DNA from: Methanobacteriota archaeon
GTDB lineage: Archaea > Halobacteriota > Methanomicrobia > Methanomicrobiales > Methanoculleaceae
Length of the DNA: 6,120 nucleotides
Direction: 5' to 3'
Assembly: GCA_023457135.1 (NCBI GenBank)
Contig: JAEWMO010000096.1
Location: forward strand, 1 to 6,120
The notes beneath the pieces are model-generated. The model saw nothing but the letters and a program-made list of their open reading frames with translations. It was not told the origin of the DNA and made no database searches. A program made the position numbers and the translations under genes. Below, piece by piece: positions 1 to 5,615 of the stretch (the stretch's first letter is position 1; every line of letters starts with the position of its first letter).

Positions 1-285
1 CTCTGCGGCTGGGTTGACGACGATGCCATGCACAGTTCCGGAGCCTTCAACACCGCGCTCGCTCAGGCAGGCTACACCGTGATCGTCTCCTCCGGCGGGG
101 AGAACCCCTACAGCAAGGAGTTCACCAGCCAGGAGATCATGGCAAGCCCGAACAACTACGTCGTCGCGAGCAAGGTCAACGGCACCCCGATCGAAGGGAA
201 CGCCTACCCGCTCCGCCTCGTCGGCGAAGGAGCTGTCGGGAGCAAGAGCGTCGGGAACGTCCAGAAGATCCAGCTCGTCGACTTC
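1..285 (+). repeat. Module A1 (protein-level repeat, N-terminally truncated by window)
   Basis: This is the first copy of a diverged protein module in the gene at 1-1896, window codons 1-95. It begins at LCGWVDD and runs to the strand ending KIQLVDF. The second copy lies at about 886-1350. Shared landmarks are the FN-ALA-AGY helix, the V-A-x-x-x-NG-x-P turn and PLRLVG. Copies are similar at protein level only, which suggests an old duplication. Confidence 0.7.
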
Positions 286-1896
286 CAGGAGCCGACTGAA
301 GCCCCGTCGATCCGCGTGGTCAGGTACGCCTCCGACGGCAAGACCATCCTTGAGGAGACGACGAAGACCATCACGTGGATGGAAGAGAACCTGAAGGTCT
401 ACGGAGCTCCGGGCGGTGTCCGGCTCAGGTTCCAGGGACCGACCTTCGACCCGAACGACCTCTGGAACCCGGCCGAGGATATCAACCCCGGCAAGGTCGA
501 TGAAGTCGTGAAAGGAACCGCAATCAAGGATCTCTGTGACCTCGTTGGCGGGGTCGCCGAGGGAGGCGAGGTCAAACTCGTCGCATCCGACGGCTTCAAG
601 GCTACAATCAACTACACCAACCTCTACGCTCCGCTTGACCGGCAGGGTGAGGCTATCGTCGCCTGGTGGACAGAGCGGCAGGGCTATGCGCCCGCATACA
701 GCGACGGCCCACGCCTCTTCTACAACGCCCCCGACGGCATCTTCGGTGCCGACGATATGCGGGTGTGCCTTGCAGAAGACTACTGGCACTACTACTCGTC
801 CGGCGGCATCCAGTATCCCTCGGCTGCCGGGGTCTCCAACAGGAACATCGCAACCATCGAGATCTACCAGGCGCCGCGGGAAGACTGGAACCTTGTCCTG
901 AAGGGCGCCATCGGTACGACCATCACCAGGTCCTTCTTCGAGTCCGGTAAGGCCTGCGCCATGGCCGGGCACGACGCGACGTGGACCGACGATGAAGACA
1001 ACGTCTGGTCCGGGATGCCGCTCTGGCTCCTCTGCGGCTGGGTCGACGACGCGAACAGCCATGATGCCGGGACGGACCCGTTCAACGACGCCCTCGCAGA
1101 CGCGGGCTACGATGTAACCGTCATCGACTACGGTCCGGACGGCACGAAAGGCACCGATGATGACTTCTCCGCCACGTTCAACAGTTCGTTCGTGAAGAGG
1201 AACAACAACATCATCGTCGCTGACGAGATCAACGGCGTGCCGTTGTCAAAGGACGGCGACAAAGCACCCTGGCCGCTGAAACTCGTCGGGACCGCCCTGA
1301 CCTCCAACAAGCAGAAGGTCGGGAGCATCGACGAGATCGTGCTGGACGGTGTGCCGATTGTTGTGGAGCCGCCTACGGGCGATGCGGCAATCTCCCTTGA
1401 GGAGGGCTGGAACTTCGTCTCGACACCGAAGCGGCTTGCAGACGGCAGCAACACGTTCGCCGTATTCGATACGGTCGATACCGCCGACCACTCGATCCTG
1501 ATCTACAACGGCCTGGAGCAGAAGTGGCAGATCGTTGTCGCGGCCGACTCTTTCCAGCCGCTTGACGGCGTCTGGATCTACGCAAACGAGGCCTGCATCG
1601 TCCCCCTGACCTTCGCCCCCGGCGGGCCCGACCTCCCGCCCGCGAAGGAACTCGGCAAGGGCTGGAACGCGATCGGCTTCTCGGACACCGAACCCACGTC
1701 CGCGGCAAGCACCCTGCTCTCGCTCGGGAGCCACTGGGCGACCCTGATCGGCTATGACGCGGAGAACCAGGAGTATGAGGTCTCGATCATCCGCGGCGAC
1801 AGCAATTCCCACAGCGACGAGCGCACGATGGAGCCCATGCAGGGCTACTGGGTCTACATGACTGAGGCAGATACGCTTGCTGCCATCGGCGCCTGA
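1..1896 (+). CDS. Large modular surface protein, 3' part (A-B-A modules plus duplicated GWN domain)
   Basis: The reading frame is open from base 1, so the gene starts upstream; 631 codons are visible up to the TGA at 1894-1896. An ATG at 28 lies inside a conserved module (LCGWVDD just before it recurs at codons 344-350), so it is not the start. In window codons: module A1 (1-95, N-terminally cut), module B (about 102-290), module A2 (about 296-450), then two copies of a GWN module (461-540 and 548-631). A1 and A2 share LCGWVDD, an asparagine-glycine turn (N60-G, N411-G), PL(R/K)LVG and a closing VG-x-hydrophobic strand. Module B has WMEENL (126-131) and a KGT...DLCDLVGG stretch (171-184), also found in the gene at 3045. 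Such modules are known from exported proteins of Methanomicrobiales. The protein is presumably extracellular, but its signal peptide is outside the window and it ends without a membrane helix. Function is unknown; a sulfite-oxidase-like fold for A and B is an inference. Confidence 0.88.
   Translation, partial: LCGWVDDDAMHSSGAFNTALAQAGYTVIVSSGGENPYSKEFTSQEIMASPNNYVVASKVNGTPIEGNAYPLRLVGEGAVGSKSVGNVQKIQLVDFQEPTEAPSIRVVRYASDGKTILEETTKTITWMEENLKVYGAPGGVRLRFQGPTFDPNDLWNPAEDINPGKVDEVVKGTAIKDLCDLVGGVAEGGEVKLVASDGFKATINYTNLYAPLDRQGEAIVAWWTERQGYAPAYSDGPRLFYNAPDGIFGADDMRVCLAEDYWHYYSSGGIQYPSAAGVSNRNIATIEIYQAPREDWNLVLKGAIGTTITRSFFESGKACAMAGHDATWTDDEDNVWSGMPLWLLCGWVDDANSHDAGTDPFNDALADAGYDVTVIDYGPDGTKGTDDDFSATFNSSFVKRNNNIIVADEINGVPLSKDGDKAPWPLKLVGTALTSNKQKVGSIDEIVLDGVPIVVEPPTGDAAISLEEGWNFVSTPKRLADGSNTFAVFDTVDTADHSILIYNGLEQKWQIVVAADSFQPLDGVWIYANEACIVPLTFAPGGPDLPPAKELGKGWNAIGFSDTEPTSAASTLLSLGSHWATLIGYDAENQEYEVSIIRGDSNSHSDERTMEPMQGYWVYMTEADTLAAIGA
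886..1350 (+). repeat. Module A2 (complete second copy)
   Basis: This is the complete copy of module A, window codons about 296-450. Visible landmarks are a CAMAGHD stretch (C319 to D325), W336-S-G-M-P-L341, LCGWVDD (344-350), an N411-G-V-P-L turn, WPLKLVG (424-430) and a final VGSIDEIVL strand (440-448). The order W-x-G-x-P-L, N-G-x-P-L, P-L-x-L-V-G, V-G-x-I-x-x-I-x-L recalls the core of the sulfite-oxidase/molybdopterin-binding family. That resemblance is by eye only. Confidence 0.65.
1381..1893 (+). repeat. Duplicated C-terminal GWN module
   Basis: Two tandem protein modules of about 80-85 residues occupy codons 461-540 and 548-631 of the first gene. Each opens with L-x-x-GWN (W470 and W555), passes through an (I/L)IYNG or LIGYDA strand with a following Q, and ends in a QPLDGVWIY or MQGYWVYM motif. 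A Pro-rich segment (GGPDLPP) links them. This pair is a familiar C-terminal element of secreted methanogen proteins; a specific role is not known to me. Confidence 0.7.
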
Positions 1897-1902
1897 AGGT
1901 GA
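1895..1902 (+). promoter_or_regulatory. Shine-Dalgarno site of the second gene
   Basis: GAAGGTGA overlaps the stop codon of the first gene and matches the archaeal anti-Shine-Dalgarno pattern (GGAGGTGA type). It sits 7 bases before ATG 1910 and 10 before ATG 1913. It therefore supports one of these tandem ATGs over the in-frame TTG at 1877, which precedes the site. Confidence 0.7.
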
Positions 1903-1909
1903 ATGGGCG

Positions 1910-3013
1910 ATGATGCGGTATGGCGCTGTGCTGATTCTCATCCTCGGCCTCGTCGCCTGTGCGGCGGGTGCCGGGGATCCAACCCCCACCCTGCCTCACG
2001 TATTCCACGGAGGCGTGACGATCGCCGGATCTCCCGCACCGGCCGGGACCGTGATCACCGCAACGATCGGAGGCGTCGAGTGCGGTTCGGTTCAGACGGT
2101 AGATGCCGGACAGTATGGCGGTTCCGACCGAAACCTCGTGGGCCGCCTTGCCGTGATGGCAACCTCAGACCAGGCAGGAGCGACGATCACGTTCTACGTC
2201 AACGGCGTTGCCGCACAGGAGACCGCGACCTTCACGTCAGGAGGGGCGACAGCCCTCGACCTGACCGCGGCCGCCGCGGAGAGCACGCCGACGCCCACGC
2301 CCACACCAGGCAGCGGTGGCGGTGGCTCCGGTGGTGGCAGCGGAGGTAGCGGATCTTCGCAGGGGCCCGGATCGGAGTTTACGTACAACCCGGACGCCCC
2401 GGCTGCCCCGGAGGTCTTCACCGGGCGCGGATCGCTCACGACGTCGACGGCCGGCGTGGTGCTTGCGCCGGTGACGGTCAAAACCGGCGATGAGACCGGT
2501 GCCGTGACGATTCCGGAGGGGACTACCGCCCGTGACGGAGCCGGTAACCCGCTCGGCGAGGTGACCTGCAGCGAGGTTGCTCCGGCCGAGGTCCCCCCGG
2601 CGCCGCCGGGAACGACGGTTGCCATCGCGCTCTCGTGTGGCCCGGCAGGAGCTACGTTCGACCCGCCGGCAGTCCTCACCTATACCCTCTCCACGGAAGA
2701 GTGGGAGAGGGTCGGTGACGGTGCGATACTCTCGGTGATGTGGTATAACCCCGAGGCCGGAGGATGGCAGGAGATCCCCGCCATGGTGGATCCCGTCACG
2801 CGGACAATCACCGCAGAGGTCGATCACTTCAGCATCTATGCCCTGGCATGGACCGTCCCGGCGACGACGGTGGCAGCGGGGGCAGAGGGAACCGGTACCC
2901 CGGCCAGAGAGCCGGCCGCGGAGACGGGGACCGCGCTCCCGGTCTGGGCACTGGCTGTTGCAGCCGTGCTGATAGCCGCGGTTGGAGCCTTCCTCGTTCT
3001 GAGGAAGAAGTAA
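1910..3013 (+). CDS. Membrane-anchored surface protein with two beta-rich domains
   Basis: 367 residues from the ATG at 1910 (1913 is an equally plausible tandem ATG). Residues 1-21 form a signal sequence with hydrophobic core GAVLILILGLVACAAGA; L14-V-A-C17 also fits a lipobox, so lipoprotein processing is possible. Residues about 32-118 form a compact beta-rich module (VTIAG-PAPAGT start, AGQYGG, TFYVNG) common in secreted archaeal proteins. A TP repeat and a Gly/Ser linker (about 126-156) follow. Residues about 168-314 resemble a ZU5-like surface domain: VTIPEGTTA at 199-207, then ATFDPPAVLTYTL, MWYNPEAGGW and a closing EVDHFSIYAL. A linker leads to a C-terminal membrane helix (about 342-364) ending in RKK. 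The protein is thus probably anchored with most of its mass outside the cell. It lies 13 bp after the first gene and 31 bp before the next, consistent with one transcript. No catalytic motif is visible; a structural or binding role is inferred. Confidence 0.88.
   Translation: MMRYGAVLILILGLVACAAGAGDPTPTLPHVFHGGVTIAGSPAPAGTVITATIGGVECGSVQTVDAGQYGGSDRNLVGRLAVMATSDQAGATITFYVNGVAAQETATFTSGGATALDLTAAAAESTPTPTPTPGSGGGGSGGGSGGSGSSQGPGSEFTYNPDAPAAPEVFTGRGSLTTSTAGVVLAPVTVKTGDETGAVTIPEGTTARDGAGNPLGEVTCSEVAPAEVPPAPPGTTVAIALSCGPAGATFDPPAVLTYTLSTEEWERVGDGAILSVMWYNPEAGGWQEIPAMVDPVTRTITAEVDHFSIYALAWTVPATTVAAGAEGTGTPAREPAAETGTALPVWALAVAAVLIAAVGAFLVLRKK
2291..2377 (+). repeat. Low-complexity TP and Gly/Ser linker coding region
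   Basis: This encodes a TPTPTPTP run followed by a run of glycines and serines (about residues 128-156 of the second protein). At DNA level it consists of short ACGCCC and GGTGGC-like repeats, so it is prone to length variation. It joins the two folded domains and probably acts as a flexible, possibly O-glycosylated spacer. Confidence 0.75.
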
Positions 3014-3044
3014 CCCCATTTTCACAATTTTTGAGGAGGAGCGA
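3014..3044 (+). promoter_or_regulatory. Short intergenic leader with T-rich stretch and strong Shine-Dalgarno
   Basis: The 31 bp between the second and third genes hold a T-rich stretch (3019-3032) and GAGGAGGA at 3033-3040, which ends 4 bases before ATG 3045 (8 bases if the first GAGG pairs). The site fixes the start of the PEGA gene. No TATA box is visible and the space is too short for an ordinary archaeal promoter. The T-rich stretch could weakly favour transcript ends, but read-through is more likely. Confidence 0.6.
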
Positions 3045-5615
3045 ATGTTACCAGCGCACTGGCGGGGTCCTTTTCCGTATCCGGCGATCGTCGCAGTCTT
3101 CATCTGCCTCGCACTGGCGGTTCCGGCCGCTGCGTCCCCGACGACCGGGGTGCACATCGTAAAGCTCGCAGCCGACGGCGTCACCGTCTTAAACGAGACG
3201 ACGGTCGACTACCGCTGGATGGAGGCACACCTCCCGGTCCAGGGGGACGGCGTGACCCACTACTACCACCAGGGACCGGTCTTTACGGGTGACCCCTGGA
3301 ACCCCGGAGAAGACACCAACGTTCTTGAGAAGGATATGGGTGCGGTGAAGGGGACGGACCTTGCCGACCTCTGTGACCTCGTCGGCGGAATGGCCGGGGA
3401 GGATACCGTCAGGATCCGGGCGGTGGACGGAATGTCGAAGATCTTCCCGTATCAGAACGTCTACGAACCGGAACCCCGGCAGGGACCGATAGTCGTCACC
3501 TGGTACAGGGCCGACGAGGGGTACGTCCCCGACTACTACACGGGGATGCGCCTCGTCTTCTTCGCGGATACGTCGACCAACCCGAACGGTACCCACGCCT
3601 TCGGCGTCTGGGATATGCACGAGTGTTTCGACCCCGAATACTGGTATTTCTACAATGGTGAGTATCCAACTACCACGGGCCTCTCCGTACAGTGGATCAG
3701 TGACATCATTATCTACAGCGAGGAGGAGCCCACCGGGAGCATCTACGTAAACTCGACGCCCTCGGGGGCCGCCGTCTTCATCGACGACGAAGAGACCGGT
3801 GACGTAACCCCCTGCACCCTCACCGGTATCGAGACCGGCAGCCATGCCGTCCGGGTCGAGAAGAAGGGGTTCGTCCAGCCCGATGATATATGGGTCAATG
3901 TTGTCGCGAACACCGTTGCCGAGGTTGAGTTCAACCTGATTCCGGAGGCTGGTTTTAGCGGCGGTAGCAGCAGTGGTGGTGAAGGCTCCAGAAACGGGAG
4001 CATCGCCATCACCTCGGTTCCGATGAACGCAAGCATCTACCTCGACGGGAATGCTACGGGGCTCTGGACGGATGCAACCCTGGAAGATCTCCTACCCGGC
4101 GAGCATACGATCGAACTCGTGCTGCCGGGTTACAGGAATATCACCCGGACTATCACGGTCGAGGTGGGCGAGTGCAGCCTTCTCGATCTGGTCTTCGAAA
4201 ACACTACCCCAGGCAAAGCCACTACCAGAACCGGAAAGATCGCTGTATCCTCGGTCCCGAAGAACGCGAGCATCTACTTCGATGGGAAGGAGACAGGATT
4301 CCGAACCAATGTGACCCTGGAAGATCTCTCACCCGGCGAGCATACGATCGAACTCGTGCTGCCGGGTTACAGGAACATCACCCGGACTGTTACCATCGAG
4401 GAGGGTAAGCAGATCACGCTTGATCTGTCCCTCTCCTCGATAGATGGCAAGACAGGTAAGAACATCACAGGCCATGGCGAACCCGTAACCGGACATCCGG
4501 CACCGGACAATCCCGTAGAGGCTTTCATCGGAACCGTCCTCACTTTCGTGAGCGGACTGCTCTCGTTCCTCGGAATGGGGGAGGGCAAGATGACCACACC
4601 GGAGCCGGAGAACACCCCGGTCCCCGGCGAAGGCGCTACAACCCCCGTGCCGACCGGCACCCCTGTGCTCCCCGCACAGACGTCGGGTGAAACGCGGAAC
4701 GTGAAGAACAATTCCGGCGGGCTCTACATCGACTCGTACCCTCCGGGCATGACAATCGTCATCGACAACAAAAAATTGGTCTGGAAGACTCCCCAGATCG
4801 TCTACGGCCTCCGCGAAGGTCTGCACACCATTCAGGTCGAAGAGAGCGATTCTGATAAGAACAGGAAAGATTCCGACTACCGGTTTGAGGCGCGCCAGGC
4901 CTGGGTCTACCCCGACGCGATCGCCCCGGTCTCCCTCGACGGTGTGACCGTCACCAGCAGGAAGACAATCCGGGTAGAATCGGAGGCATACCAGGGTGAA
5001 CGGTTCACCGCGAACGGGCTCTACCCTGCCGGCACCATCCCGGGCGACGCCGTGATCGAGGACACGAAGTCCTGGGTCACCGTCTCCCAGAACGGGACGT
5101 TCCTCTCGTTTACCGTTCCGGGTGGCATCAGAGCCGGCGAGACGTATCGGATCGAGCCCCGGAGCACGGAAACCGTCACGATCAGCATCAGATCCAGTCC
5201 TCCGGGAGCCCAGGTCTTCGTCGACGGGTTCCCCACGGGTAAACGCACCCCGTGCAGGGTGGAGGGGCTCTCCACCGGGCAGCACCGCATCCTGGTCTCT
5301 ATGCCCGGATACCTCCCCGCCGAAGAGGTCATCACAATACCCGAGGGCTCCAGAACCGGCGGCGCCATCACCTGTACGCTCGAGGAGTACGTCCACGGGG
5401 ACCTCCTCGTCGAGAGCACTGTCCCGGACGCAAAGATCTATCTTTACGGCCGGTACACCGGGGAGAAGACGCCGTACACCTTCAACGGGATGAGCATCGG
5501 GACCTATGAGGTCAGGGCCGTCTCGGACGACGATTCGAAGACAGCCGAGGACGTGCTGGTGAAGCCGGGGGAGACGACCGGGTGCATGGTGAACATAAAG
5601 GAGGACACCTCGTGA
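3045..5615 (+). CDS. Secreted multi-PEGA-domain surface protein with N-terminal B module
   Basis: 856 residues. A signal peptide spans residues 1 to about 31 (hydrophobic core AIVAVFICLALAV, then PAAAS). Residues 33-225 are module B, as in the first gene: W58-M-E, HQGPVF (75-80), DPWNPGED (83-90), VKGTDLADLCDLVGG (101-115), GMRLVFF (167-173), GLSVQWISDIIIY (212-224). PEGA or PEGA-like repeats follow at about 230-300, 318-386, 397-465, 558-635, 711-778 and 784-855, with signatures such as SxPxxAxIYxDG and PGEHTIELVLPGYR. PEGA domains are short beta-sandwich modules of surface proteins; they are non-catalytic and named after a sequence motif. Residues 491-512 are a hydrophobic stretch, followed by a TP-rich linker (517-545). 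Residues about 640-705 form a beta-rich insert I do not recognise. Thirteen N-x-S/T sequons are present, eight of them at residues 328-475. There is no C-terminal membrane helix. The protein is probably an extracellular stalk or adhesin-like component. Its stop overlaps the next gene by 4 bp. Confidence 0.92.
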   Translation: MLPAHWRGPFPYPAIVAVFICLALAVPAAASPTTGVHIVKLAADGVTVLNETTVDYRWMEAHLPVQGDGVTHYYHQGPVFTGDPWNPGEDTNVLEKDMGAVKGTDLADLCDLVGGMAGEDTVRIRAVDGMSKIFPYQNVYEPEPRQGPIVVTWYRADEGYVPDYYTGMRLVFFADTSTNPNGTHAFGVWDMHECFDPEYWYFYNGEYPTTTGLSVQWISDIIIYSEEEPTGSIYVNSTPSGAAVFIDDEETGDVTPCTLTGIETGSHAVRVEKKGFVQPDDIWVNVVANTVAEVEFNLIPEAGFSGGSSSGGEGSRNGSIAITSVPMNASIYLDGNATGLWTDATLEDLLPGEHTIELVLPGYRNITRTITVEVGECSLLDLVFENTTPGKATTRTGKIAVSSVPKNASIYFDGKETGFRTNVTLEDLSPGEHTIELVLPGYRNITRTVTIEEGKQITLDLSLSSIDGKTGKNITGHGEPVTGHPAPDNPVEAFIGTVLTFVSGLLSFLGMGEGKMTTPEPENTPVPGEGATTPVPTGTPVLPAQTSGETRNVKNNSGGLYIDSYPPGMTIVIDNKKLVWKTPQIVYGLREGLHTIQVEESDSDKNRKDSDYRFEARQAWVYPDAIAPVSLDGVTVTSRKTIRVESEAYQGERFTANGLYPAGTIPGDAVIEDTKSWVTVSQNGTFLSFTVPGGIRAGETYRIEPRSTETVTISIRSSPPGAQVFVDGFPTGKRTPCRVEGLSTGQHRILVSMPGYLPAEEVITIPEGSRTGGAITCTLEEYVHGDLLVESTVPDAKIYLYGRYTGEKTPYTFNGMSIGTYEVRAVSDDDSKTAEDVLVKPGETTGCMVNIKEDTS
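3996..4203 (+). repeat. PEGA repeat 2
   Basis: This codes for residues about 318-386 of the third protein. The copy begins GSIAITSVPMNASIYLDG and includes EDLLPGEHTIELVLPGYRN. It is the partner of the repeat at 4233-4439, in register with an offset of 237 bp (79 codons). Confidence 0.85.
4233..4439 (+). repeat. PEGA repeat 3, near duplicate of repeat 2
   Basis: This codes for residues about 397-465 of the third protein. Bases 4314-4388 match 4077-4151 at 72 of 75 positions, with a 45-base perfect core (4094-4138 against 4331-4375). The flanks of the two repeats are more diverged. This suggests a recent tandem duplication or local gene conversion. Confidence 0.88.
5597..5605 (+). promoter_or_regulatory. 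Shine-Dalgarno site inside the PEGA gene, for the phosphatase gene
   Basis: AAAGGAGGA lies in the last codons of the third gene and ends 6 bases before the GTG at 5612. It supports GTG 5612 as the start of the last gene and indicates re-initiation or coupling at the overlapping GTGA. Confidence 0.78.

Noticed and set aside
28..30. ATG 28 as the start of the first gene
   Set aside because: The frame is open to base 1 and the upstream codons LCGWVDD are part of a module repeated at codons 344-350, so the gene begins outside the window.
1877..1909. TTG at 1877 as the start of the second gene
   Set aside because: It would add 11 residues ahead of the signal peptide and lies before the Shine-Dalgarno at 1895-1902, which points to ATG 1910 or 1913.
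1246..1989. Open frame on the - strand (247 codons) opposite the first gene's C-terminus
   Set aside because: The + strand frame contains the conserved duplicated GWN module; the antisense translation shows no family features.
2912..3013. PGF-CTERM archaeosortase signal at the C-terminus of the second protein
   Set aside because: The linker, hydrophobic helix and basic tail fit the general plan, but the PGF motif is absent (TGTALPVWAL instead). An ordinary membrane anchor is the safer call.
3014..3032. T-rich stretch as a transcription terminator between genes 2 and 3
   Set aside because: The T run is interrupted by CACAA, no hairpin is seen, and the 31 bp gap leaves no space for a new promoter with TATA box before the gene at 3045.
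2237..3184. Open frame on the - strand (315 codons) crossing the 3014-3044 gap
   Set aside because: Arg-rich low-complexity translation that spans two clear + strand genes and the gap between them; no domain or convincing start.
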